The notes under the pieces: model-generated
The model's input: the letters and a program-made list of their open reading frames with translations, nothing else
Told to the model about the DNA's origin: nothing
The model's database searches: none
Made by a program: the position numbers and the translations under genes
Assembly: GCA_963826145.1 (NCBI GenBank)
Contig: CAWGVW010000001.1
Span: 1,612,001-1,676,000, forward strand
Length of the DNA: 64,000 nt
From: JBGPLJ01 sp963826145
Lineage (GTDB): Bacteria; Pseudomonadota; Gammaproteobacteria; Steroidobacterales; Steroidobacteraceae
Direction of reading: 5' to 3'
Part shown: positions 1 through 11,682 of the stretch, one piece after another
Numbering within the stretch: position 1 is the first letter of the stretch
Layout: every line of letters starts with the position of its first letter

Positions 1-633
1 GAACTGATCGAAGTCCGGCGTGCCCGTAGCGTGATCAAACTCGTACCAGTGTTTCTCGTAACCCAATCGCCAGCTGAGTGAGTTGGACGTGTCCCAGCGA
101 ACGCCGGCACCGAGATTGTAGGTAAACCCATCGGCTGAGCGTGTGTCCTGAACGGGCACGCAGATCTCGCCATACCACGGATCCCACCAGCAGCCGACTT
201 CCACCCGGCCATTCGGGATGTTGGTATCGACGAAACTCCAGCCGATACCGCCCGTGACGTACGGTGTAATGTTGCCGTTCATGAAGTTGTAATTGACGTT
301 GAGGCGCGGAGTGAAGGCCTCGTAATCGCCGCTCACATTCGCAGTGAGCGCGGGAATGTCGGCCGACTGAATCGTCGCGTCGTAGTTCACCTTCTGCCAG
401 TCGAGCGCGAACTCGAACTCGAGGTTTGAATTGAGCCGGTAACCGAACGTGAGCCCAAGTCCGAAATCATCGCCCGCGGACGCCGTCGAACCGCCGTCAA
501 ACTTCAAGTCTTTCGAGCCCTGGTAGATGGCGTCGACGCCAAACTCCCAGCCGTTATCCCTTCCAGCCCACGCGGGCGTACTCATCACTGCGCATCCTGC
601 CAAGGCAATGACCATCCAATGTCTGGTTGACAT
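1..633 (-). CDS. Outer-membrane beta-barrel protein (OmpW/OmpA-barrel-like), C-terminus cut by window edge
   Basis: The open frame runs from an ATG at 633 to the window edge, giving 211 residues without a stop. AGGAGA sits about 6 nt before the start. It begins with a signal peptide (MSTRHWMVIALAGC, cleavage near STPAWA). After that come alternating hydrophobic/polar strands rich in Tyr, Trp and Asn, with segments such as GLGLTFGYRLN and TPYVTGGIGWSF, which is the pattern of small eight-stranded porin-like barrels. A loop CWWDPWYGEIC contains two Cys that could form an extracellular disulfide. The barrel class is well supported; the ligand or exact family is not. The 201-bp gap upstream (634-834) presumably holds its promoter, but I see no convincing -35/-10 pair there. 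Confidence 0.8.
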   Translation of the reverse strand, partial: MSTRHWMVIALAGCAVMSTPAWAGRDNGWEFGVDAIYQGSKDLKFDGGSTASAGDDFGLGLTFGYRLNSNLEFEFALDWQKVNYDATIQSADIPALTANVSGDYEAFTPRLNVNYNFMNGNITPYVTGGIGWSFVDTNIPNGRVEVGCWWDPWYGEICVPVQDTRSADGFTYNLGAGVRWDTSNSLSWRLGYEKHWYEFDHATGTPDFDQF

Positions 634-834
634 TCGTATCTCCTGTTGAAGGTTTTGGGGAACTCGACGAGGTGCCGCGCTGTTCGCCGCGAGTCAGACT
701 CGCTCAGCACACAAGCTGGCGCCAGCACTCACGCATTAAGAATCGCTGACGAATGCCGACCCCGCCAGTTGGCCCTAGTACCTATAGCTATTTCGGCGCG
801 GCGACTGAACTTTCAAATCGGGCGGAGCACTGAG

Positions 835-2089
835 TCAGACCGGCTGGTCTATTGACGTAGCCAATGCAGTGAAGAGCTTGGGTCCGGCCTCCGTCATGTA
901 CCAGCAGTCCTCCATGCGGACGCCGAACTCTCCCGGAATGTAAATTCCGGGCTCGTCGGAGAAGCACATACCGGCTGCGAGCGGCGTCGTGTCATTTCGC
1001 ACGAGGTATGGCGCCTCGTGCACGTCCATTCCGATGCCGTGGCCGGTACGGTGGGATGTCCCGGGCAGTCGGTAATTTTTACTCCATCCCTTGCCTTCGT
1101 AGTACGCGCGAACAGCCTTGTCGATGGCGCCGACCGGCAGCGCCGACTTTCGCCGTTTCCTGGGCAATCTCCTGGCCGCGCTTAACAGTGTTCCACACCT
1201 CGCGCTGGCGTGCCGATGGCTCTCCGAAAACCCAGGTTCGCGAAATGTCCGACACGTACCCGTGCACCGAGCAGCCGGTATCGATGAGGATCACGGATCC
1301 CTTGCCGACGACCTGCGGCTTCTCCGATCCGTGCGGAAAGGCGCTCGCTTCGTTCAAGAGCACGAGCGTGAATTCGTGCGTACCGCCGAGCGCCTCCGTC
1401 GCCACGATCTGCAGCTTCAGGATGTCGGGCCATTGCATGCCGGCGTCGACCTGTCCGTGAACGTGCCGGATCGCTGCGATCGTGACGTTGTTCGCCGCTT
1501 GCAGCAGCGCAAGCTCGGCCGTCGACTTGATCGTGCGGCAGGCACGGACCAGATCTTCACCGGAAACGATGTCCCGCCCCGCTCCCGATGACTTGCGCAT
1601 GCGGTCGATGATGAAAAAGCGCGTGGTCTCTTCCACAGCGAGCGGCCCGACGGGGGCGCGATCACGCAATGCGCGCGCGATCAGGTCGTAGGCGTTTTCG
1701 TCTTCCTGCCAAGGCCGCACCTCGGCCGGAACCCTCAAGAGTTCGCGGATCGACGGCTCTTCGAAGAAAGGCGTGACGACGATGATGCCGCCCTCGGCCG
1801 GAATGACCGCCGCCGTGATTCTTTCCGAGCGGCGCCAGCGGATGCCGGTGAAGTACTCGAGCGAGGAGCCGGATTCGACGAGGAACGCGCCGACCTTTCG
1901 ATCACGCATCAAGGACTGAAGCTTTGCAAGGCGTGCGCCGAATTCTTCTGCGGTAATCGGCTTGGCGTTCGTCGTGAGCGGACTCAAGCTCGGCGCTGGT
2001 GAATCAGTAGCATAGACACTCGCGCTGCTGCCGAGCGCAACGCCCACGGTTGTCATACCTACAAAGGCACGCCTGGAAACTGTCGTCAT
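835..2089 (-). pseudogene. Tat-exported Xaa-Pro/creatinase-like M24 metallopeptidase, disrupted by a frameshift
   Basis: Two overlapping minus-strand frames (2089 to about 1130, then on to 835) together encode one M24 'pita-bread' peptidase of about 415 residues. The first part has a twin-arginine signal (SRRAFVG, then a hydrophobic stretch ending SVYA), the creatinase N-domain, and the first two metal ligands in LIDTGCSVHGYVSD. The second part carries the remaining ligands, His in GHGIGMDVHEAP and Glu in DEPGIYIP and VRMED. Reading AKVG then LPVGAIDKAVRAYY restores the family sequence if one base near 1150 is removed. All ligands are intact, so this is a recent inactivation or a sequencing/assembly error. 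It lies divergently from the L,D-transpeptidase gene and upstream of the barrel gene on the same strand. Confidence 0.8.
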
Positions 2090-2177
2090 CGGATGCTCCT
2101 CATTCGATTCGGAGACGTTGTCGCCAGTCTAATGGTTAACGTGCGATCGGCGCACGCCTGCGCGTACACTCCGCGAC

Positions 2178-3227
2178 ATGATACAAATGCGCATTGTCGT
2201 CGCTGGCCTCGCTCTGCTCGTTCAAGGTCTCCCGGGTTTCGCCGACGCAGCTGCGACGCCGCCCAAGAACACCTCGACATTGGGCGTGCACACGCCGACA
2301 GCGCCTGCGAATCTGAAACCCGGCGAATACCTCTGGGTTCCCGAGGTGTCGCCCCGGGGTCCGATCGTGATGATAGTGTCCTTGCCGGAGCAGCGGGCCT
2401 ACGTGTACCGCAACGGCGTGCTCATCGGCGCGACCACGGTTTCTACCGGCAAGAAAGGCCACGAGACACCGACAGGCGTCTTCACGATCCTGCAGAAGAA
2501 TGAGGATCACTACTCCAACATCTACGCGAACGCGCCGATGCCCTACATGCAGCGGCTCACCTGGTCGGGCGTCGCACTCCACGCGGGCAAGCTCCCCGGC
2601 TATCCCGCTTCGCACGGCTGCGTGCGCATGCCCTACGAATTCGCACAGAAGTTGTTTGCAGAGACAAAGACGGGCCTGACCGTCGTGGTGTCTGACGAGA
2701 AGCAATTTCCGAGCAACGTGGCCTACCCTGGACTGGTAGCGCCGATCGACGTAACCGGTACGCCGCTGAGTGAGCCGGCGGTCGTGGGCGCGACCTTCTG
2801 GCGACCGGAAGCGGCGGCGGAGGGACCTGTCACCATCCTGATCACCATTGAGGACCGGCGCATCAGCGTGTTCCGCGGCGGGGTCGAGATCGGCCGCTCG
2901 CCGTTCACGCTCAATGATCCGAACAGGAAGGTCACGCTGCACGTGCTGACCCGGCTCGAGCCGTCAGTCGGCAGCCCGCTCGACCCGAGAACAGGTCAAC
3001 CGGTTGCGCGCTGGCTAATGGTCTCCGGCGTGCAGGAAGACACCGTATCCACCGAGCAGCTGCTCGCAGATGTGCAGATCCCGCCCGACTTCCTTCGCAA
3101 CGCAGTCACCGTGGTCGGGCCCGGTACGACGATGGTGGTGACGCAGCCGGCGGCGACCCCCTCTACCCGCACGACAGTGGCGACCGACTTCACCGTCGCA
3201 GCGGCAGAAGAGCCGACCTCAAACTAG
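2178..3227 (+). CDS. Secreted L,D-transpeptidase (YkuD domain) with a YkuD-like C-terminal repeat
   Basis: This 349-residue protein has a signal peptide (MIQMRIVVAGLALLVQG, cleavage near FADA). The YkuD catalytic domain covers about residues 60-175, with the family motif HAG (His about 135) followed by SHGCVRMP, where Cys about 148 is the nucleophile. Such enzymes form 3-3 peptidoglycan cross-links or attach lipoproteins to peptidoglycan in the periplasm. From about residue 215 a second segment (TILITIEDRRISVFRGG) resembles the beginning of the first domain (VMIVSLPEQRAYVYRNG) but lacks HAG and the SHGC motif. The tail is rich in Thr, Pro and Val. ATG 2187 is an alternative start that still leaves the signal peptide. 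It is probably monocistronic. Confidence 0.88.
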   Translation: MIQMRIVVAGLALLVQGLPGFADAAATPPKNTSTLGVHTPTAPANLKPGEYLWVPEVSPRGPIVMIVSLPEQRAYVYRNGVLIGATTVSTGKKGHETPTGVFTILQKNEDHYSNIYANAPMPYMQRLTWSGVALHAGKLPGYPASHGCVRMPYEFAQKLFAETKTGLTVVVSDEKQFPSNVAYPGLVAPIDVTGTPLSEPAVVGATFWRPEAAAEGPVTILITIEDRRISVFRGGVEIGRSPFTLNDPNRKVTLHVLTRLEPSVGSPLDPRTGQPVARWLMVSGVQEDTVSTEQLLADVQIPPDFLRNAVTVVGPGTTMVVTQPAATPSTRTTVATDFTVAAAEEPTSN

Positions 3228-3326
3228 GTCGAGAAATGAAGAGGCTCCGGCAGATCGCGCCGAGCCCTTCGATCGAGATTGGCAGCGCGGGCGCGAGTTG
3301 GATTTCGCACACCACCTGACAGCCTC

Positions 3327-4022
3327 TCAACTCGTGGCGATCAGCGCTTTGTAGCCGCTCCAGAGAATCTCAATGCCGATGCACATGAGAATGAATGCCG
3401 ACAGGCGCACCAGTACTTCCAGTCCGGTTTCGCCCAGCTGCTTGGCCATAGTGGCTGCAAAGCGGTAAGCGAGGTAGATCGACAGGCCGATGACGATGAG
3501 GCCGAGCAGTGCTCCGGTCGCGTGGGCAGCGATCTCGGCAAACGACGCGATGCCTTCCTTCTGGTGGCTGGCGATGGCAATCGCTTGCGACAGCGAGCTG
3601 GGCCCACTGCCGATGGTGATCGCGACCGACATCGAGCCGGGGCCCACCGTGAGCGGCATGGTGAGCGGATAGAAGCTGCCGATCTTGTTGCGCCTCTTGG
3701 TCAGCAGCTCGTCCGAATCGGCGTGGATGGAGTACTCCTCCTGCGTCAACAGCTTCCAGCCGAGTGCGGTCACCACGAAGCCGCCGGCGATGCGCACGAC
3801 CGCCAAGTGAATACCGAAGAACTCCAGCACATACGGACCGAGCACCATCGAACCTAAGAGCAGCGCAAACCCGTTGATCGCGACGCGGCGCGCCAAAACC
3901 TCGCGCTCCGGCGCGGTGAGGCCTGTCGTCATACTGAAGAAGAATGGTGCCGACTCGATCGGATTGACGATCGGGAAGAGCCCGGCAAAGGTGAGGAGGA
4001 AGGCGCTGAGGATGCCGGTCAT
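3327..4022 (-). CDS. MarC-family integral membrane protein
   Basis: The product has 231 residues and about six hydrophobic segments. It has features of the MarC/UPF0056 family: FAGLFPIVNPIESAPFF near the N-terminus and the loop YPLTMPLTVGPGSMSVAITIG about two thirds along. These proteins sit in the inner membrane and their transported substrate is unknown; the historical link of E. coli MarC to multiple antibiotic resistance is not supported. The gene starts 36 bp beyond the 3' end of tRNA-fMet on the same strand, and ends opposite the L,D-transpeptidase gene across a 99-bp gap in which I saw no clear terminator. Confidence 0.88.
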   Translation of the reverse strand: MTGILSAFLLTFAGLFPIVNPIESAPFFFSMTTGLTAPEREVLARRVAINGFALLLGSMVLGPYVLEFFGIHLAVVRIAGGFVVTALGWKLLTQEEYSIHADSDELLTKRRNKIGSFYPLTMPLTVGPGSMSVAITIGSGPSSLSQAIAIASHQKEGIASFAEIAAHATGALLGLIVIGLSIYLAYRFAATMAKQLGETGLEVLVRLSAFILMCIGIEILWSGYKALIATS

Positions 4023-4057
4023 GACAGCACGGCGAGGGCCGCTCGCTGTGTCAAAAG

Positions 4058-4134
<77 letters not shown>

Positions 4135-4290
4135 CCGGGTAAGGGGGCGGGATTCTACAGTAGGAACGCCGGGTTGCAAGCGATTACGGCTGGCAGCGCC
4201 AGAGGATGTCCCAGCTCTCGCGGCGCTCCACAAATCTCGTGACTTGTCCACCGAGATCGCGCCGAAGGACCTCGCGCATTCGTGGATCGG

Positions 4291-4761
4291 CTATGGGTCT
4301 CTGCCAATCGCCAGTAGCTGCGACGCAAGGAGTCGCCAGCCGGCCGGCGTTTCGATCCAGGTGTCCGTACTGCGGTAGCGCGCGTGTAACGACTGGCCGT
4401 AATAGCCCTCCTCTTCCTCCGCCACGTAGCTCGTCACTGCGACACGCCCTTGCCGCACCGACTTGAATTGCGTGACCTTCAATTCGCCCGAGATGCCTTG
4501 CGGGAGCGATGTGATCTCGCCAATGAGCTGCTCCTTGTTCTTGACGGACCCATCTTCCGCCGAATAGATCACCTCAGCGTCGAGGTATCGGCGCCAGACG
4601 TCGGCCTTGCCGAAGGTCACGGCGTCCATGAGCTCTTGTGTCTGCTTCTGAAGCACCGCCGCGACATTCGCATCGCTGGCAGACGCTGGACGCATGCCGA
4701 GCGCCAAGAGAATCGCGGCGAGGATCAGCAGGAAGTAGTCGGTCGGTTTCACGGACGCCAA
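4291..4761 (-). CDS. Secreted SnoaL-like/DUF4440 protein
   Basis: This 156-residue protein has an N-terminal signal peptide (hydrophobic YFLLILAAILLALGM, cleavage near ASAS). The remainder has the NTF2/SnoaL fold pattern: a first helix (VLQKQTQELMDAVTFGKADVWRRYL), an AEVIYSAEDG segment, then alternating strands ending in WIETPAGWRLLASQLLAI. The W-x-x-x-x-x-GWRLLASQ ending is common in DUF4440 proteins. The function of the family is not fixed; members may be small-ligand pockets or enzymes. It lies 64 bp downstream of the amidase gene on the same strand and may be co-transcribed with it. Confidence 0.75.
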   Translation of the reverse strand: MASVKPTDYFLLILAAILLALGMRPASASDANVAAVLQKQTQELMDAVTFGKADVWRRYLDAEVIYSAEDGSVKNKEQLIGEITSLPQGISGELKVTQFKSVRQGRVAVTSYVAEEEEGYYGQSLHARYRSTDTWIETPAGWRLLASQLLAIGRDP

Positions 4762-4825
4762 AGGTACGCCGGCCGCGCTGCGAAGAGACGGCTCCTCATC
4801 GCCTGCGGATGTCAGCTCGGCGCAA

Positions 4826-6373
4826 TCAGCCGCTGAAATTCGGCGGCGCTGTGAAGCCGCCCAGTTCCCTGGAGAGAAGACCGGCGAAGGTGATGGGCGT
4901 CGCGTCTTCCATGTAGGGGCCCATGACCTGCATGCCGACAGGCAGCCCGGCTTCTGTCGTGCCGATCGGAGCCGAGGTTGCCGGGCAACCCGTGAGGGTC
5001 GCCGGCTCGATCCAGCGCAGGACGTCCCAGTAGTTGCGCGGTCCCTCGGGCGTCACGATGCGCCGGTCCGCCTTCGGCTCGCGGTGATCGTGCGCAAATG
5101 CCGGTGTAAAAACGACCGGCGACAGGAACACGTCGACGTCTTCGAAGTACCGCTGCCATTGCGCGCGGAAATCAAGGCGCTTCAAATTGCGCAGCTGCCA
5201 ATCGGAAAATGATGCGAATGCATACTTCGCGCGTGGATCGGACGATGACTGGAGCCGCGCCCGCTCCGCGGCCTTCTCCTTCTCCGGAGTCATGGAGAAA
5301 TCGAACGCGCGCACCATGAAGCGGTAGGTTTCGTCGAGGTCCGCGACGTTGAAGCCGGCAGGCCATCCCGCCTTGAGCTTCACACCCGCCAGCTCGAGCG
5401 CACGGATCGCATTCGCGAGCGCCGGCTTGATCTCGGACGACACCGGCACCCAGGGATCGTCGAGCACGTAACCGACGCGAAAGTCCGCAAGCGACCGCTG
5501 GCGCGGTGCGGGCAGCTTCCAGGTGTAGGCCTTTGCATCCGCTCCATTCGGTCCCGCGAGGATCTTCATCGCCGTAATGAGATCGTCTGCGTCGCGGGCG
5601 AGCGGACCACAGACGGCGAGCAGCGTCGAAAAGCCCGGGCTCACGCGCACGCCGCCCGGTTCGTGGCCGATGTCGCTCACGATGTCGAGTGTCGGCTTGT
5701 GGCCGAAGATGCCGCAGAAGCTCGCGGGTTCGCGGATCGAGCCGCCGATGTCGCTGCCGACGCTAAGATACCCGATCCCCGCCGCAAGACTCGCGGCGCT
5801 GCCGCCGGAGGAACCACCGGGCGTCCGCCTGAGGTCCCAGGGATTGTTCGTCGTACCGTAGAAATCGTTATAGGTCTGAACGTCGGCAAGCGCCGGCGGC
5901 ACATTCGTTGCGCCGATCAATACGGCGCCCGCCCGGAGCAGCCGCTCGACGACATCGGAATTCGCCGGTGCCTTCGACTTCACCAGGTCGCTGAATCCCC
6001 ACGTGCAGGGATACCCGGCCACACCGTAGCTTTCCTTCACGGTGACGGGCACGCCGTGCAGGGGACCGAGCGGCACGTCACGCGCAAGTGCTTCGTCCAT
6101 AGCCTGCGCACGCTTCAACGCATCGTCCCTGAGGAGGTACGCGAAGGCATTGAGCGAGCGGTTGTAGCGGTCGATCCGCGCGAACGTTGCCTGAGTGAGC
6201 GCGAGCGACGAAATGCGCCCATCGCGGATGGCTTTGGCAGCCGCAAGAGCGGATGCGAATACGAGATCGGGTGGCAAGGCAGCGGGCGCAGCGGAGAGCT
6301 TCGAGCCGAACGCGCCAACTGCGGCCGCACCCATCGCGCCCCTCATTAGCTCGCGACGCGTGAGAACGCCCAC
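4826..6373 (-). CDS. Tat-exported amidase (amidase signature family)
   Basis: The product has 515 residues. The Tat signal is MGVLTRRELMRG followed by a hydrophobic Ala/Gly stretch. The amidase-signature triad is present: Lys113 in VTVKESYG, cis-Ser about 188 in GGSSGGS, and nucleophile Ser about 212 in GSDIGGSIREP. These enzymes hydrolyse carboxamides; the substrate cannot be inferred, and the Tat signal places this one in the periplasm. The GTG start lies only 7 bp beyond the nuoN stop, so transcription from the nuo operon is likely even though the function is unrelated. Full length for the family and no frame defects. Confidence 0.9.
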   Translation of the reverse strand: MGVLTRRELMRGAMGAAAVGAFGSKLSAAPAALPPDLVFASALAAAKAIRDGRISSLALTQATFARIDRYNRSLNAFAYLLRDDALKRAQAMDEALARDVPLGPLHGVPVTVKESYGVAGYPCTWGFSDLVKSKAPANSDVVERLLRAGAVLIGATNVPPALADVQTYNDFYGTTNNPWDLRRTPGGSSGGSAASLAAGIGYLSVGSDIGGSIREPASFCGIFGHKPTLDIVSDIGHEPGGVRVSPGFSTLLAVCGPLARDADDLITAMKILAGPNGADAKAYTWKLPAPRQRSLADFRVGYVLDDPWVPVSSEIKPALANAIRALELAGVKLKAGWPAGFNVADLDETYRFMVRAFDFSMTPEKEKAAERARLQSSSDPRAKYAFASFSDWQLRNLKRLDFRAQWQRYFEDVDVFLSPVVFTPAFAHDHREPKADRRIVTPEGPRNYWDVLRWIEPATLTGCPATSAPIGTTEAGLPVGMQVMGPYMEDATPITFAGLLSRELGGFTAPPNFSG

Positions 6374-6380
6374 CGGCCGC

Positions 6381-7838
6381 TCAGCCTTGAATTGCGCGGA
6401 TGCAGACGTCGAGCAGACGTCCGTTGAAAAGACCGAGCAGCAGCACCGCGATGGCGTTCGCGCTCAGCATGATCTTGAAGCCGAGGTTCGCCGTGATCGC
6501 CCTGCCCTCCTCCGCCTTGTCGAAGTACATCACCTTGATGATGCGCAGGTAGTAGAAGGCGCCAATGACCGAGAACAGCACGGCTGTTACGGCAAGCCAC
6601 GTCATATCGACGTGAAGCACCGCCTGGATGACGTAGAGCTTCGCGAAGAAGCCGACGAAGGGCGGTACACCCGCGGTGCTGAACATGAAGATGAGCATCA
6701 TGAGCGCGAACCAGGGGCTGCGGTCATTGAGGCCCTTGTAGTCGTCGATGCTGTCCGCTTCGTAGCCTCGATCCGACATGAGAAGGATCACGCCGAACGA
6801 CCCGATGGTCATGATCGTGTACGACAGCGTATAGAACATCGAGGCCCGATAGCCTTCCGGCGTCGCCGCGAGAATTCCGAGCAGGATGAAGCCGACGTGC
6901 GAGATCGCCGAATACGCGAGCATGCGCTTCAGGTTCGTCTGCGCGATCGCTACTACATTGCCGATGGCCATCGAGAGCACAGACAGCACGACCAGCATTT
7001 CCTGCCAGGCGACACCCGCCCCACCCAGGCCTTCCGCGAGTACGCGCATGGCGAGCGCAAACGAAGCTATCTTCGGTGCCGAGCTGATGAAGAGGGTCAC
7101 GCAGGTCGGCGCACCGTGGTACACGTCCGGAATCCACATGTGAAACGGCACTGCACCGAACTTGAACGCGATGCCGACGACAATGAAGGCGAGGCCGAAG
7201 AGGAGCCCGACGTGGTGTGAGTTGTCCGCGGTTACGGTAGCCGCGAGCTGCTGCAGGTTGAACGTCCCCGTGACGCCGTACACGATCGAGATGCCGTAGA
7301 GCAAGAGGCCCGAAGCGACCGCGCCCAGCACGAAGTATTTCATGGCCGATTCGGCGGAGACTCCGGACTCGCGGTTGAACGCGACCATCGCGTATTGGGA
7401 CAGCGCCAGCAGCTCGACGCCCAGGTACACGGTGAGGAGACTTCCGGCGGAAATGATCACGAGGATGCCGAGCGTCGCCGTGAGGCCGAGCACGTAATAC
7501 TCGCCCCGCAGGAGATTGCGTTTCTCGAGGTAGTCCCGCGAATAAAAGAACGCGAGCGCGACCAGCGCGTAAGTGAATAGCTTCAGCACGCGCGCCATCG
7601 GGTCAAGCACGAAGAAGCCGCTGAAAGCGCTCAGGTGATCCGGATTCGCCTGTTGTGTCGTGAGCCAACTCGCGCCGACCAGCGTGAGAATCGCAAGCAG
7701 CTCCGTCAGCCGCTTGTACGCGGCGGGAAGTGCGAGGTCCACGAGCAGAATGAAGCAGGCGCAGACCAGTACGAAGGCCTCCGGATAAATCGGCCAGAGA
7801 TCCGTCCAGGTCATGGAGGCTGCGTTCATATTGATCAA
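6381..7838 (-). CDS. nuoN: NADH-quinone oxidoreductase subunit N
   Basis: This 485-residue antiporter-like membrane subunit of complex I has about 14 hydrophobic segments. Hallmarks of the proton-pumping core are GVELLALSQYAMVAF with its conserved Glu, and FKFGAVPFHMWIPDVYHGAPT in the discontinuous helix region. The C-terminal part continues with FSTAGVPPFVGFFAKLYV. It is the last nuo gene, and its start overlaps the nuoM stop as ATGA, which suggests translational coupling. The amidase gene follows after 7 bp. Confidence 0.97.
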   Translation of the reverse strand: MINMNAASMTWTDLWPIYPEAFVLVCACFILLVDLALPAAYKRLTELLAILTLVGASWLTTQQANPDHLSAFSGFFVLDPMARVLKLFTYALVALAFFYSRDYLEKRNLLRGEYYVLGLTATLGILVIISAGSLLTVYLGVELLALSQYAMVAFNRESGVSAESAMKYFVLGAVASGLLLYGISIVYGVTGTFNLQQLAATVTADNSHHVGLLFGLAFIVVGIAFKFGAVPFHMWIPDVYHGAPTCVTLFISSAPKIASFALAMRVLAEGLGGAGVAWQEMLVVLSVLSMAIGNVVAIAQTNLKRMLAYSAISHVGFILLGILAATPEGYRASMFYTLSYTIMTIGSFGVILLMSDRGYEADSIDDYKGLNDRSPWFALMMLIFMFSTAGVPPFVGFFAKLYVIQAVLHVDMTWLAVTAVLFSVIGAFYYLRIIKVMYFDKAEEGRAITANLGFKIMLSANAIAVLLLGLFNGRLLDVCIRAIQG

Positions 7839-9351
7839 ACCGGCAATTTGCTCAGCATGAGCTGATCAACAAGGTGCCTGAGTGTCTCCCGCATCACATC
7901 GAGGAGCGGCGCCGGCCAGAGGCCAAGGAGCAGTACACCGGCGGCGAGGACGCCAAGCACCAGGAATTCACGGCCATCGAGATCCGTGAGCTTCGCGACG
8001 TTGTCATTCGCGACAGCGCCGAAGATCACCCGCTTCACGAGCCACAGCGTATACGCCGCGCCAAGAATCATGATCGTCGCGCCGATGAACGCGTACCAGA
8101 AGTTCGCCTTGAAGCTCGAGAGGATCACGAGAAACTCGCCGACGAACCCCGAGGTGCCCGGCAGGCCCGCATTGGCGAGCGCGAACAGCACCATGAAGGC
8201 GCCAAATTTCGGCATCGTGTTGATGACGCCGCCGTAGGCGCCGATCTCGCGGCTGTGCACGCGGTCGTACATGACGCCGACGCAGAAGAAGAGTGCTCCC
8301 GAGATGAGCCCGTGCGAAATCATCTGGATCATTGCGCCGTCGAGGCCCATGGCCACGCCGGCTGTCTTGCCGGTTGCCGCATAGATGTCATAGGCAATGA
8401 ATGCCCCGAGCGTCACGAAGCCCATGTGCGCGACGGAGGAATACGCGATGAGTTTCTTCATGTCCTGCTGGACGAGCGCGACGAAGCCGATGTACGCGAC
8501 CGCGATCAGGGAGAGCGCGATGATCAGCCAGTCGAGCTCGCGGCTCGCATCCGGCGTGATGGGGAGGCTGAAACGCAGGAAGCCGTATCCGCCCATCTTC
8601 AGCATGATCGCAGCGAGGATCACGGAGCCGCCGGTCGGCGCCTCCACGTGCGCATCCGGGAGCCAGGTGTGTACCGGCCACATCGGCACCTTCACGGCAA
8701 ATGCCGCGAGGAATGCGAGAAAGATGAAGATCTGCTCGTTGAGCGTGAGCTTCACGCTGTAGAACGAGAAGAGGTCGTAGTCCTGCGTCTTGAGATAAAG
8801 ATAGATGAGCGCGACCAGCATCAGCACGGAGCCGAGGAAGGTAAACAGGAAGAACTTGAGAGTCGCGTAGACGCGCCGCGGGCCGCCCCAGACGCCGATG
8901 ATGATGAACATCGGGATCAGCATCGCTTCCCACAGCACATAGAAAAGGAGTGCGTCCAGCGACGAGAACACGCCGATCATCAGGCCTTCGAGGATGAGAA
9001 ACGCCGCGAAGTACTGCGTTGGTCGCTTCTCGATCACCGTCCAGGCGGCAATCAGCACGAGCGGCGTCATGAAGGCCGTGAGCACGATGAGCGGCATCGA
9101 GATGCCGTCGACGCCGAGGTAGTAGTCACTGTGAAGCGCGGTGACCCAGGGGATCCGCTCGACGAACTGCATGGCGCTGGTCGCGCGGTCGAAATGGAAC
9201 CACAGCAGGACACTATGCAGGAAGGTCACGATGGCGACGACGAGTGACAGCCAGCGCGCAGCGGTTGCCCGCCGATCGCCGAGCGCAAGCACGAGGGCAC
9301 CGCCAGCGACCGGCACCCACGTGAGATAGCTCAACAGGTGCGCGTGCGCGC

Positions 9352-9355
<4 letters not shown>
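7835..9355 (-). CDS. nuoM: NADH-quinone oxidoreductase subunit M
   Basis: The 506-residue proton-translocating membrane subunit of complex I is related to Mrp antiporters. Diagnostic segments are YYLGVDGISMPLIVLTAF, LFYVLWEAMLIPMFIIIG (conserved Glu of the channel) and FAVKVPMWPVHTWLPDAHVEAPT. It overlaps nuoL upstream by four bases and nuoN downstream by four bases. About 14 hydrophobic helices and normal family length indicate an intact gene. Confidence 0.97.
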
Positions 9356-11373
<2,018 letters not shown>

Positions 11374-11376
11374 GCC

Positions 11377-11682
11377 CTAGCCTTTCATCGTGTCGAGTTC
11401 TTCGACATGGATCGTGCGCCGCTCGCGGAACAGCACCACCAGGATCGCAAGGCCGATGGCCGATTCCGCCGCAGCGACCGTGAGAATGAAGAATACAAAG
11501 ATCTGGCCCGCCAGATCGCCGAGGAACCGCGAGAACGCAATGAAGTTGAAATTGACCGCAAGCAGCATCAGCTCCACGCACATGAGGAGGAGGATGACGT
11601 TCTTGCGATTGACAAAGATGCCCGCAACCGCGATCGCGAAAAGAATGCCGGACAGCGTCAGCACCATGGGAAGGGTGATCAT
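11377..11682 (-). CDS. nuoK: NADH-quinone oxidoreductase subunit K
   Basis: The 101-residue membrane subunit has three helices. The second contains the conserved Glu in LLLMCVELMLLAVNFNF and the third the conserved Glu in VAAAESAIGLAILV. Both residues belong to the E-channel that couples quinone reduction to pumping. It overlaps nuoJ by an ATGA and is followed 3 bp later by nuoL. Confidence 0.97.
   Translation of the reverse strand: MITLPMVLTLSGILFAIAVAGIFVNRKNVILLLMCVELMLLAVNFNFIAFSRFLGDLAGQIFVFFILTVAAAESAIGLAILVVLFRERRTIHVEELDTMKG

Noticed and set aside
646..855. 69-residue plus-strand frame upstream of the barrel gene
   Set aside because: Arg/Ser-rich, no ribosome-binding site, and it runs into the M24 stop; probably leader and promoter DNA.
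7874..9247. 457-residue plus-strand frame antisense to nuoM
   Set aside because: Rich in Glu, Arg, His and Asp with no hydrophobic core, as expected for the opposite strand of a GC-rich membrane-protein gene. Similar long frames oppose nuoL, nuoG, nuoJ-H and ftsH.
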